Shown: positions 52,298 to 61,149 of the stretch, piece by piece
Layout: each line of letters starts with the position of its first letter
Numbering within the stretch: the stretch's first letter is position 1
From: Bacteroidia bacterium
GTDB lineage: Bacteria; Bacteroidota; Bacteroidia; Cytophagales; Cyclobacteriaceae
Length of the DNA stretch: 64,000 nt
Assembly: GCA_030425425.1 (NCBI GenBank)
Contig: JAUIAO010000007.1
Location: 92,159 to 156,158, forward strand
Direction: 5' to 3'
The notes under the pieces: model-generated
The model's database searches: none
Told to the model about the DNA's origin: nothing
The model's input: the letters and a program-made list of their open reading frames with translations, nothing else
Position numbers and translations under genes: made by a program

Positions 52298-53818
52298 ATG
52301 GACAAGAAAGTAATCCTGATGATTTTGGATGGCTGGGGCATTGCTACAGACACTTCTGTTTCTGCAATTGACAAAGCCAAAACCCCTTTTGTAGACAGCC
52401 TTTATGGCAAATATGCAAATAGCACACTGGAAGCTTCAGGACTGGCAGTAGGATTGCCAGAAGGCCAAATGGGGAATTCAGAAGTAGGGCACATGAATAT
52501 TGGTGCTGGTAGAGTGGTATACCAGGATCTTGTAAAAATTAACAACGCTGTGGCTGATGGTTCTTTGGCAAAAGAAAAAGAGCTGGTAGCGGCGTTTGAT
52601 TATGCAAAAGCCAATGGCAAAAAAGTACACTTCGTAGGTTTGGTTTCTAATGGAGGTGTTCACTCACATATCAACCACCTAAAAGGGCTCTTGACCGCAG
52701 CGAAAGAGAACAACTGTGAAGACGTATTTGTACATGCATTTACAGATGGACGTGACTGTGACCCGAAAAGCGGGAAAGGCTTCATGGAAGAACTGGAGGC
52801 TCATATGGCGGAGACAACTGGTCAGGTAGCCTCTGTCACAGGAAGGTACTTTGCGATGGACAGAGACAAGAGATGGGAGAGAGTGAAACTTGCCTATGAT
52901 GCATTGGTAAATGCAAAAGGTGAAGTGGAAACAGAAGATGTTCCTGCTGCTATCCAGGCATCTTACGATGCTGATGTGACGGATGAATTCATCAAGCCAA
53001 TCATTAAAACTAAGGATGGAGCGCCTGTAGCTAAAATCGAAGCTGGTGATGTGGTGATGGTTTTCAATTTCCGTACTGACAGAGGGAGAGAAATTACTCA
53101 GGTATTATCTCAGGCAGATTTTCCTGATCACGACATGCATAAGTTGGATTTGTATTATTTGACCATGACCAATTATGATGATACTTTTCAGAAGGTGAAA
53201 GTTGTTTTCGACAAGGACAATCTTCAGATGACACTTGGAGAGGTTCTGGAAGCACATGGCAAAAAGCAAATCAGAATTGCTGAGACCGAAAAATATCCGC
53301 ACGTTACGTTTTTCTTCTCAGGTGGACGTGAGACAGAATTTGAAGGAGAGAAAAGGTTGATGTGCCCATCTCCAAAAGTGGCGACTTATGACTTGCAGCC
53401 GGAGATGAGTGCCAATGATATAAAAGACAAAATCATTCCTGAGCTGGAAGGAGAAGAAGTTGATTTCGTGTGTCTGAACTTTGCTAACCCAGATATGGTT
53501 GGTCACACAGGAGTATTCGAAGCTGCAGTGAAAGCATGTGAAACCGTAGATGCTTGTGCGAAAGCCGTAGTGGAAACTGCTCTTGAGCACGGATACAGCT
53601 CTATCATCATCGCTGACCATGGCAACTCAGACATTATGGTCAATCCTGACGGATCGCCTAACACGGCGCACACCACGAACCTTGTGCCATGTATTTTGGT
53701 CGATAAGGAGTTTAAACCAGAAATGAAGCCTGGTAAACTTGGTGATCTGGCACCTACTATTCTTAAACTGATGGGAGTGCCTAAGCCAGCTGAGATGACA
53801 GGAGAAGAGTTGTTTTAA
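52298..53818 (+). CDS. gpmI: 2,3-bisphosphoglycerate-independent phosphoglycerate mutase
   Basis: The 506-residue alkaline-phosphatase-superfamily enzyme has the metal site DGWG (Asp11), the phospho-acceptor Ser61 in MGNSEVGHMNIGAGR, VHAFTDGRD and DHGNSDIM near the C-terminus. It interconverts 3- and 2-phosphoglycerate with two metal ions in glycolysis. It stands alone with its own promoter and terminator. Confidence 0.96.
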   Translation: MDKKVILMILDGWGIATDTSVSAIDKAKTPFVDSLYGKYANSTLEASGLAVGLPEGQMGNSEVGHMNIGAGRVVYQDLVKINNAVADGSLAKEKELVAAFDYAKANGKKVHFVGLVSNGGVHSHINHLKGLLTAAKENNCEDVFVHAFTDGRDCDPKSGKGFMEELEAHMAETTGQVASVTGRYFAMDRDKRWERVKLAYDALVNAKGEVETEDVPAAIQASYDADVTDEFIKPIIKTKDGAPVAKIEAGDVVMVFNFRTDRGREITQVLSQADFPDHDMHKLDLYYLTMTNYDDTFQKVKVVFDKDNLQMTLGEVLEAHGKKQIRIAETEKYPHVTFFFSGGRETEFEGEKRLMCPSPKVATYDLQPEMSANDIKDKIIPELEGEEVDFVCLNFANPDMVGHTGVFEAAVKACETVDACAKAVVETALEHGYSSIIIADHGNSDIMVNPDGSPNTAHTTNLVPCILVDKEFKPEMKPGKLGDLAPTILKLMGVPKPAEMTGEELF

Positions 53819-53891
53819 ATATGCTAGATGCCCGATGATGGGTGTTGAGAAGAAGTTTATAACAAGCTTCAACAGAAGTTAAACATATTTG

Positions 53892-53921
53892 CACCGGGCC
53901 AATGCCCGGTGTTTTGTTATT
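53892..53921 (+). terminator. rho-independent terminator after gpmI
   Basis: CACCGGGC pairs with GCCCGGTG around CAAT, followed by a T-rich stretch (TTTTGTTATTT). It is the usual end of the gpmI transcript. Confidence 0.88.
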
Positions 53922-53999
53922 TAGAGCTCTGGAGGGTAATTCTGAATTATTGAACCATGAATAGACTATCTGGTTTTGTAAACTAAGATGACTTAAAAA

Positions 54000-54554
54000 A
54001 TGAGAAACATTTTCCTTACTGCCGCTTTGTTGATTACCCTGATTGGCTGTGATCAATTGCCTAGTGAACCTCAGACACTTCACGCCTATTTTGATATGGA
54101 TTCACTGCTCAATGCGCAAATAACAGCATTGACTGAGCAAAATGTCACTTTGAAAAAGAGTGTGAGAAAAGACGGAGAGGAAGAAACCAAAAATTTTGAA
54201 TTGGACTCTGCTGGCTGGGAGAAGGAATTTGAGATTCTGAGGGATTTCAATATCAATTTACCAAGAAACGTAGGGGCATACAATGCGGTAAAAAACGGGG
54301 AAACTATAGTTTACAAACCAACTGGAAAGCAAGACCTTCCTGTTCAGCAATTCCAATTAAAATATCAGAATGGGCAATTGGCAAGCTTATCTTCCGAGTT
54401 CATCGAGTCCAAATACATTTATTCCACAGATCGAAACATCAACCTAACATTCGAAAATGGACTTTTGAAGAAATATCAAATCAAAGGCACTCAAAATATG
54501 ATAATTTTGGGGGCTGTAGAATATCAAATCTTGGGAAGTATTATTAATGAGTAA
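54000..54554 (+). CDS. lipoprotein of unknown function
   Basis: The 184-residue protein has a lipoprotein signal (Cys17 in LITLIGCDQ). The mature part is soluble with LYS/GLU-rich helices, then beta strands; no motif is recognised. The stop overlaps the ABC transporter start by 8 bp, so the two are probably coupled. A function related to the transported lipid or to the transporter is possible but unproven. Confidence 0.7.
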   Translation: MRNIFLTAALLITLIGCDQLPSEPQTLHAYFDMDSLLNAQITALTEQNVTLKKSVRKDGEEETKNFELDSAGWEKEFEILRDFNINLPRNVGAYNAVKNGETIVYKPTGKQDLPVQQFQLKYQNGQLASLSSEFIESKYIYSTDRNINLTFENGLLKKYQIKGTQNMIILGAVEYQILGSIINE

Positions 54555-56322
54555 GGAAAAAAAGAAAAGGCTCGATCGGGAATCGCTACAAAAACTCGGA
54601 GGGATTTTTAACTATGTGTGGCCTTACAAGGGAAAATTCATTGTTGGACTTGTGCTGCTCTTCATTTCAAGCAGTGTTTTCATGGTTTTCCCATACGTTT
54701 CGGGTAAGCTCATAGATTTGGCGCAAGGCAGCCAAAACTGGTTCATAGACAATATTGGGAATGCTACGCTCTTTCTTCTTGGCATTCTTTTTATTCAAAG
54801 TATCGTTTCGTTTTTCAGGGTGATTCTGTTTGCACAAGTCACTGAAAATGCGATGGCCAATGTAAGAACAGATCTTTATCAGAAACTGATGACTTTGCCT
54901 ATCAGTTTTTATGATCAAAATCGTGCCGGAGATTTGATCAGCAGAATTTCAAATGATGTCTCCATCCTTCAAACGACCTTTTCTACCACTCTGGCAGAAT
55001 TGCTGAGGCAATTCATCATACTGATTACAGGAGTTACACTCATTTTTTACCTGACACCATCGCTTAGTGTTTTTATGCTGGCCACATTCCCCGTGATTGT
55101 GATTTTTGCGATCATTTTTGGTCGATTTATCAGGAAGCAGTCCAATAAAACCCAGACCGAGCTGGCCAACTCTAATGTGATAGTGGAAGAAACTATCCAA
55201 AGCATTCAGGCCGTGAAGTCCTTTACTTCGGAGCTGTTTGAAATCGCTCGCTACAAAAAGGCGATGGGTTCTGTGGTGAATACAGCATTAAAGGTGGCAT
55301 GGTATCGCGCGGCGTTTATTTCATTTATCATTTTTATGCTTTTCGGTGGCATAGTAGCCATCATGTGGTACGGAGCAAGACTCGTACAGCATGGAGAAAT
55401 GACGGGTGGAGAGCTGATTCAGTTCATATTATATACCATGTTTATCGGGGCCTCTATTGCTGGATTAGGAGATTTGTTTGCCCAGGTACAAAAAGCTGTA
55501 GGTGCCTCGGAGCGCGTATTGGAAGTACTACAGGAAAACCCGGAATGGCAACCAGACGACCAGATCGATGAAGCAAGATTGAAAGGGTCTATTGGGTTCC
55601 AAAACATCAACTTTGCTTATCCTACACGTCCCGAAGTGGAAGTGCTTAAAAATGTGAACCTACACATAGAAGAAGGGCAAAAAGTCGCGCTAGTAGGGCA
55701 CAGTGGTGCAGGTAAGTCAACGATTGTTCAGTTACTTCAACGATTCTACAACCCCAATGAAGGTGAGGTTCAAGTTGCCGGAGTGGATATTCAGGACATT
55801 CATTTACAAAGTTTAAGAAAACACATCGGTACAGTTCCTCAGGAAGTGATTTTGTTCGGAGGAACGATCGAAGAGAACATTCGATACGGAAAGCCAGAAG
55901 CCACTAAAGAGGAGGTAATTGAAGCTGCCAGAAAGGCAAATGCTCTGGATTTTATAGAAGGCTTCCCGGAAGGAATGGAAACGACCGTAGGAGAGCGTGG
56001 AGTCAAGCTTTCTGGTGGTCAGCGACAGAGGATCGCCATTGCCAGAGCAGTCTTAAAAGACCCGGATATTTTGATCCTTGATGAAGCAACTAGCTCTCTT
56101 GATGCAGAATCAGAACATTTAGTTCAGCAAGCGCTCAATGATCTAATGAAAGGCCGAACAACTATTATCATCGCACACAGGCTGGCGACTATCCGTTCGG
56201 TAGATAAGATATATGTGCTGGAAAAAGGAGATATAGTAGAGTCCGGTTCGCATGACGAATTAGTGAATCAAACTGATGGAGCTTATCGAAACTTCATCGA
56301 TCTGCAGTTGATGGAAAGCTGA
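54547..56322 (+). CDS. MsbA-type ABC transporter (permease-ATPase fusion)
   Basis: The 591-residue half transporter has six membrane segments (about 25-310) and a nucleotide-binding domain with Walker A GHSGAGKST, Q loop, signature LSGGQRQRIAIARA and Walker B ILILDEATSSLD. It works as a homodimer and probably flips lipids or peptides. The start overlaps the lipoprotein gene. Confidence 0.9.
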   Translation: MSKEKKKRLDRESLQKLGGIFNYVWPYKGKFIVGLVLLFISSSVFMVFPYVSGKLIDLAQGSQNWFIDNIGNATLFLLGILFIQSIVSFFRVILFAQVTENAMANVRTDLYQKLMTLPISFYDQNRAGDLISRISNDVSILQTTFSTTLAELLRQFIILITGVTLIFYLTPSLSVFMLATFPVIVIFAIIFGRFIRKQSNKTQTELANSNVIVEETIQSIQAVKSFTSELFEIARYKKAMGSVVNTALKVAWYRAAFISFIIFMLFGGIVAIMWYGARLVQHGEMTGGELIQFILYTMFIGASIAGLGDLFAQVQKAVGASERVLEVLQENPEWQPDDQIDEARLKGSIGFQNINFAYPTRPEVEVLKNVNLHIEEGQKVALVGHSGAGKSTIVQLLQRFYNPNEGEVQVAGVDIQDIHLQSLRKHIGTVPQEVILFGGTIEENIRYGKPEATKEEVIEAARKANALDFIEGFPEGMETTVGERGVKLSGGQRQRIAIARAVLKDPDILILDEATSSLDAESEHLVQQALNDLMKGRTTIIIAHRLATIRSVDKIYVLEKGDIVESGSHDELVNQTDGAYRNFIDLQLMES

Positions 56323-56376
56323 TTGGTTGTTAGTTATTAGTGGATTGAGTTATTGTTAGATATTCAAGCATTTAGA

Positions 56377-56970
56377 ATGAAAAAGTTACTTTATGCTTAT
56401 GTTTTAATTCTCAGTTCTTATTCATTCGGTCAAATACCAAAGTACACATCAAATGCCATAGATTTAGATCTAAGTACCTCATCTGTATATTCAGAATTTC
56501 AAAATGGGTATGAAGTGATTTTTTCTCTCAACCTAAGCTCTTATTGGCAAAAGCGTGAAAATTACCAGATTCTTGTATTTGATGAAGGGACATGGAAAAT
56601 AATCAATTGGTCTCACAAACGCATAAACCCAAATAACCCCAAGATTAGACGGAAAAGAAAGAAGGTTAGGGCAATTGATTCGAAGAAAGTAAATGAATTT
56701 CTAGAATTGGTTGATAGTGTGAAATTTTTTCATTTGCATAATGACTCTTTGAATTGGAATGAGAAATATCTCAATGACGGAAGTGTTTTAAAGACGTCTG
56801 TATTAGATGGACATACCCATGAATTTCAAATTATTAGTCAATATGGTTTTTTCACACTTCAGGCTAGTAATCCCGAGCGTCTTCAGGAATTTATAGCTGT
56901 AGAACAACGTAAAATATTTCTAAAAATCGAAAATGAGTTTCTCGATCTTTTTGCAGATATATCAGATTGA
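56377..56970 (+). CDS. secreted protein, unknown function
   Basis: From the ATG at 56377 the 197-residue protein has a signal peptide (MKKLLYAYVLILSSYSFGQ) and a soluble, charged mature part with a basic patch (NNPKIRRKRKKVRA in the middle). AT-richer than neighbours. No motif recognised; the start at 56353 would add eight residues before the signal. Confidence 0.55.
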   Translation: MKKLLYAYVLILSSYSFGQIPKYTSNAIDLDLSTSSVYSEFQNGYEVIFSLNLSSYWQKRENYQILVFDEGTWKIINWSHKRINPNNPKIRRKRKKVRAIDSKKVNEFLELVDSVKFFHLHNDSLNWNEKYLNDGSVLKTSVLDGHTHEFQIISQYGFFTLQASNPERLQEFIAVEQRKIFLKIENEFLDLFADISD

Positions 56971-57020
56971 ACTAGAAATAGCTTTTAGCATAGCCCGATT
57001 GGCGTTCAGCGTAAGGCGAA

Positions 57021-58133
57021 TCAAAGCCACCGCTTACTTTTCATATAGATTACCATTACCAGAGTAACCGCGGCAATTAAACTATAAAATCCAACAGGAT
57101 AAGAAATGGCCCAATGTAGCTCCGGCATATGCTCGAAATTCATTCCGTAAATCCCGGCGATAAATGTCAATGGGATAAAAATAGTCGCAATGATCGTCAG
57201 CACTTTCATGACCTCATTCATTTTATTACTTAACTGTGAGAGATAGAGATCCATCACACTGGTGAGCACTTCGCGATAAGTATCGAGATTTTCTACTACC
57301 TGCACAGCATGATCATATGAATCTCGAACGTACATCAGCGTACTTTCTGCAAAATATTCAGAGTTCCTTCCTGTCAAAGACATGATCACATCTCTTACAG
57401 GATACATGTGTCTTCTGAGCTGAATCAGGTCTTTTCTAACCACCTGGATATTTTTGAGCTCGATCCGGTCTGGCTTCTTCACCACCAGGTCTTCCATAAG
57501 GATAATTCGCTCCCACACCTGATCCAATGTCTCAAAATAGAAGTCAATGACGATATCGAGCAGCATGTACGCCAGGTAATCCGGTCCACGTTTTCTCGAC
57601 TTTCCTTTCCCGTTTCTGAGGCGCTGCCTGATATCATTGAATACATCTCCTGGTTTCTCTTGAAAGCAGATCACAAAATTTTTATGAAGGATAATGCTCA
57701 CCTGCTCTATGTCGATCTGATTCACACCTTCCACATGATTGATCATCTTGAGCGAGAGATAAAGGTGATCCTCAAACTCCTCCACTTTTGGTCGTTGGTT
57801 TGTGTCCAGGATATCTTCCAATGTCAGAGGGTGCAGTCCCAACATCTGTCCAATTTCCTCCACTACTTTTACATCATGCAGTCCCTGAATGTTGATCCAT
57901 GTAACCGAATTGGGATGGTTATAATCATGCAATTCATTGACATCCATGATACTGACCTCCCGGATGGTGTCATTGGTATAGTCGATCACATCTATGTTCA
58001 CCCGATCTGTATGGACCTTTCCTGTATATATCAGGCTTCCTGGTGCCATCCCGGTTTTGGGGCGGTTTCTACTAAGTTTGGAAGGAGCGTAATTTAGAGG
58101 GTTGAGTTTCTTGAGGTCTTTTAGCGGATTCAT
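57021..58133 (-). CDS. corA: magnesium/cobalt transporter CorA
   Basis: The 370-residue protein has the CorA layout: large cytoplasmic N-terminal domain, then two C-terminal membrane helices (about 305-325 and 340-360) joined by the GMN pore motif IYGMNFEHMPE. It takes up magnesium (or cobalt) as a pentamer. The start overlaps the upstream small gene by 4 bp. Confidence 0.94.
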   Translation of the reverse strand: MNPLKDLKKLNPLNYAPSKLSRNRPKTGMAPGSLIYTGKVHTDRVNIDVIDYTNDTIREVSIMDVNELHDYNHPNSVTWINIQGLHDVKVVEEIGQMLGLHPLTLEDILDTNQRPKVEEFEDHLYLSLKMINHVEGVNQIDIEQVSIILHKNFVICFQEKPGDVFNDIRQRLRNGKGKSRKRGPDYLAYMLLDIVIDFYFETLDQVWERIILMEDLVVKKPDRIELKNIQVVRKDLIQLRRHMYPVRDVIMSLTGRNSEYFAESTLMYVRDSYDHAVQVVENLDTYREVLTSVMDLYLSQLSNKMNEVMKVLTIIATIFIPLTFIAGIYGMNFEHMPELHWAISYPVGFYSLIAAVTLVMVIYMKSKRWL

Positions 58134-58360
58134 GCAAAAATTTCTTCGGTTTCGATGACCTGATGTCTTCTCGGGTCATCGGGGAGGCATACTCCTGGAG
58201 GCAAATCTATATCAGGAGGCAATGAAACCGGCAACCCTCCATCATCATCCGAATCAGAGTCATTTTTTCTGTTTTTCTTTTCAATGAAGAACGACAGGTA
58301 AACCTGTACGGCACCAAAAATGATTATTACAAAAACTATGTCGATGAAGATTGCTTTCAT
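58130..58360 (-). CDS. 76-residue membrane-anchored protein coupled to corA
   Basis: One N-terminal membrane helix (about 5-24) is followed by an acidic Asp-rich segment (NDSDSDDDGG) and a Pro-rich tail with DIDLPPGVCLPDDPRRH. The stop overlaps the corA start (ATGA). The acidic part could bind the transported ion, but this is speculation. Confidence 0.55.
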   Translation of the reverse strand: MKAIFIDIVFVIIIFGAVQVYLSFFIEKKNRKNDSDSDDDGGLPVSLPPDIDLPPGVCLPDDPRRHQVIETEEIFA

Positions 58361-58456
58361 TAGATCAGAATTTCTGATTGAATAAGATAATCAAAAAACG
58401 GATGAAATCGCGAAATGTTTACTCAAATCAAAAGCTGAGAAATAAATCTTGCGCAG

Positions 58457-58678
58457 CTACAGGATATTGTCCAGATCTTTTTCGGTCATAAAGTATTTTT
58501 GATACCAGTATTCATACTCCTCGTATTTCACCAGATCCAGATCTTTTTGTTCGTTCATCACTAAAAATTGCGAAGGCTGAACCCAGCCAGAAAACAACGA
58601 TGATTGAGCCATTGGAAGATCAGAAATCCTCACGATTTTGTTGCCTTCAAAGTAAATAGGTAATGCCTTGCGTGTCAT
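58457..58678 (-). CDS. small conserved hypothetical protein
   Basis: From ATG 58678 the protein has 73 residues: MTRKALPIYFEGNKIVRISD at the start and KYEEYEYWYQKYFMTEKDLD at the end, rich in aromatic and charged residues. It lies about 100 bp upstream of the corA pair, same strand. No family recognised; a TTG three codons upstream is possible. Confidence 0.45.
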   Translation of the reverse strand: MTRKALPIYFEGNKIVRISDLPMAQSSLFSGWVQPSQFLVMNEQKDLDLVKYEEYEYWYQKYFMTEKDLDNIL

Positions 58679-58805
58679 AATGACCAAATTTATTATGCAA
58701 GCATACTATTTTGAAGTGAAAAGGTTGCGATATCTTCAATTATTTTAATGTTAAGCTTTAATTTTTCAACAGTATATTGAGAGCGGCTGGAAAAACAATA
58801 AGGAA

Positions 58806-59432
58806 ATGAGAATTGGGTTAACGGATATTTGGGAGTTCAGTGAGGTAATAGCTCAGGCAGAAGAAGGGTGGCATTTCAATTTGAGAGCTGGTGAACTGAA
58901 AGTAGAAGGAATCAGCAAAGAGCTATTGCAGCAATTAAAGAATGATCAGGAATACGACACAGAGTTACTACCCTCCATTTTTACTTTTCGTGAAATCCTT
59001 TGGCAGCCAGATGTTTTTACGGAATCAGTAAAAAGTCTACCCGGGCTCAGAATCCTGCAGGCATATTGTGAAGAAACCAACGAACTGTATCAAAATAGTG
59101 AATCGCCTACCCGCCAATTATATAGTCAGTTGCTGCAAGAATTGTCAGATTGTTGTGAAAAAGCCATTTCCAGTCTGGAGGAGGATGGAGCTTCTGTAAA
59201 AAAAGTACTTGGAGAGTTTCGAACCGCCGCTTTCCCCATCATCAAATTCTTCATTTATCATCCTCAGAATAAGCCTGCACATTATCGTGATGCTGTCAAT
59301 CGGCTAAATTATGCCGTGAAAGTGATGCTCACCCAGTTTTTTGGGAAATATACAGAGCTCACAGATCCATTTTGGGAAGTGACTTTCACTGCAGCTGCTT
59401 CTCATCAAAAGTCTAAAACAGAAAATTCGTAA
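58806..59432 (+). CDS. conserved hypothetical soluble protein
   Basis: The 208-residue, mostly helical protein (start MRIGLTDIWEFSEVIAQAEE, helices in LLQELSDCCEKAISSLEEDG) has no recognised motif. It stands between divergent corA genes and the VTT-domain gene in the same direction as the latter, 90 bp before it. The ATG is preceded by an AAGGAA stretch, one of few purine-rich leaders in the window. Confidence 0.5.
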   Translation: MRIGLTDIWEFSEVIAQAEEGWHFNLRAGELKVEGISKELLQQLKNDQEYDTELLPSIFTFREILWQPDVFTESVKSLPGLRILQAYCEETNELYQNSESPTRQLYSQLLQELSDCCEKAISSLEEDGASVKKVLGEFRTAAFPIIKFFIYHPQNKPAHYRDAVNRLNYAVKVMLTQFFGKYTELTDPFWEVTFTAAASHQKSKTENS

Positions 59433-59447
59433 ACACTCAAAAAACCT

Positions 59448-59455
59448 TAGTTTTG
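59448..59455 (+). promoter_or_regulatory. candidate -7 box before the VTT-domain gene
   Basis: TAGTTTTG fits TAnnTTTG and lies about 68 bp before the ATG at 59523. No clear -33 element. Confidence 0.35.
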
Positions 59456-59522
59456 CCGCACATTAATCAACAAAACCAGTTAGATGTACGTTTGAGCGTA
59501 ACATCCCAATTAACCTGAATAT

Positions 59523-60116
59523 ATGCAGTCGGAGCAACAAAGGGAGGCTATGGAGCGAACCCGATTTTTTTTGAAAAACCTATTCAGAGGTTTAATCTGG
59601 TTGGCTGTGATCGTGGGTGGCTATTTCTATCTCAAAGCCAATTATGATTTTACACTTAAAGGCCTTCTGGGGAGTCTCTATGATCACCCTGAAATCATCT
59701 TTTCTGTGTTTTTTATTTCAGAAACCGTGTTCGGAATCATCCCTCCTGAGCTTTTTATGATCTGGGCATTGCGAAATGAAATAGTGACGGACTACATTGG
59801 CAATGTGATCATCCTGGCCGGAGTATCTTATTTGTCTGGTGTGATTGGGTACTATATCGGAAAGTATTTTGGGAATACACAGCTTTACCGAACACTGAAG
59901 AAAAATTACCTGGGAAAATTTGAAAAACACTTGAACAGGTTCGGAGGATTTCTGGTTATCGTTGCGGCATTGACACCACTTCCCTTTTCGGGAATCTGTA
60001 TGCTGATAGGCACGGTGAAGTATCCAGTCAGACAATTTTTGCTGATTTCCCTTACACGATTACTGCGATTTGCAGTCTATGGTGCGATAGTCTGGGAAGC
60101 CAATATTTTACAGTAG
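59523..60116 (+). CDS. VTT/DedA-like (SNARE-associated) membrane protein
   Basis: The 197-residue protein has four or five membrane segments and the VTT-type core: ETVFGIIPPELFMIWALR, YLSGVIGYYIGKYFG, then FGGFLVIVAALTPLPFSGICMLIGTVKYP. Family members scramble or transport lipids, such as undecaprenyl phosphate carriers. The start at 59523 is the first ATG. hemH follows after 13 bp. Confidence 0.75.
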   Translation: MQSEQQREAMERTRFFLKNLFRGLIWLAVIVGGYFYLKANYDFTLKGLLGSLYDHPEIIFSVFFISETVFGIIPPELFMIWALRNEIVTDYIGNVIILAGVSYLSGVIGYYIGKYFGNTQLYRTLKKNYLGKFEKHLNRFGGFLVIVAALTPLPFSGICMLIGTVKYPVRQFLLISLTRLLRFAVYGAIVWEANILQ

Positions 60117-60129
60117 TTGTGGTGTTTGA

Positions 60130-61149
60130 ATGAAAGAAAAAATGAAAAAAGGAGTTTTATTAGTTAATCTCGGGACACCAGATTCTACTTCAGTATCAGA
60201 TGTAAGAAAGTACCTAAGGGAGTTTTTGAGCGATAAGCGTGTGATTGACATCCCTTCCGTACCCAGGTGGATGCTCGTTAATCTCATAATTGCTCCATTT
60301 CGTGCGCCTAAGTCAACCGCAGAGTATAGAAAACTCTTTACAGAAAGAGGATCACCGCTGAAATATTACACTGAAGACTTATTGGATCCACTCAGAGAAC
60401 TACTTGGAGATGAATATGTGGTAGAATATGCCATGCGCTACCAGAGCCCTTCCGTGGAGTCCGGATTGAACAAACTGAAATCAGCCAATGTAAGCAGTAT
60501 TCATGTCATTCCGCTTTTCCCACAATATGCTTCTGCGACTACCGGATCCGTAATAGACAAGGTGATGGAAATCGTGAAAACCTGGCAGATCATTCCCGAG
60601 ATGAAGTTCACTTCACAGTTTTTGGAAGACGACAAGTTCCTGGAAGTCATTGCCAAGAATGGTAAAAAGTGGATGGAAAAGACTGAATACGATCATTTTG
60701 TATTTAGCTATCATGGATTGCCGGAGCGACAAATCCGCAAAGGGTCTGTAGGCAATCAATGTAAACTTGGCTCTTGCTGTGAGTCATTCCATGAACGCAA
60801 TCAGTTTTGCTATCGTGCACAGTGCTTCCATACTACCAGACTAATCGTTGAGAAGCTTGGCATACCGAAAGACAAATACACGGTATGTTTCCAATCACGT
60901 TTGGGCAAAGACCCATGGATACAGCCATATACAGAGAGTGTGCTGCACGAACTTGCTAAAGAAGGCAAGAAGAAGGTATTGGCATTTTCTCCGGCTTTTG
61001 TTTCAGATTGTCTTGAAACGACCATCGAAGTTGGAGAAACTTATCAGGAAGAGTTTATCGAAGCAGGCGGTGAACAATGGGATTTGGTAGAAAGCCTCAA
61101 CAGCGATCCGATGTGGGTAGAAAGCCTCGCCGGATTGGTGAAGGCCTAG
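60130..61149 (+). CDS. hemH: ferrochelatase with a Cys-rich insertion
   Basis: The 339-residue protein has the HemH start VLLVNLGTPDS, VFSYHGLPERQ with the catalytic His at about 196, and a C-terminal FSPAFVSDCLETTIEVG segment. It inserts iron into protoporphyrin IX. After the catalytic His lies a Cys-rich stretch (QCKLGSCC, FCYRAQCF, VCF), six cysteines in about 55 residues, which may bind metal or an Fe-S cluster. The stop overlaps that of the convergent cysteine desulfurase. Confidence 0.93.
   Translation: MKEKMKKGVLLVNLGTPDSTSVSDVRKYLREFLSDKRVIDIPSVPRWMLVNLIIAPFRAPKSTAEYRKLFTERGSPLKYYTEDLLDPLRELLGDEYVVEYAMRYQSPSVESGLNKLKSANVSSIHVIPLFPQYASATTGSVIDKVMEIVKTWQIIPEMKFTSQFLEDDKFLEVIAKNGKKWMEKTEYDHFVFSYHGLPERQIRKGSVGNQCKLGSCCESFHERNQFCYRAQCFHTTRLIVEKLGIPKDKYTVCFQSRLGKDPWIQPYTESVLHELAKEGKKKVLAFSPAFVSDCLETTIEVGETYQEEFIEAGGEQWDLVESLNSDPMWVESLAGLVKA

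Noticed and set aside
57408..58097. Long plus-strand frame opposite corA (229 codons)
   Set aside because: It lies wholly antisense to the well-conserved corA gene and its translation shows no family motif; it is a shadow frame.
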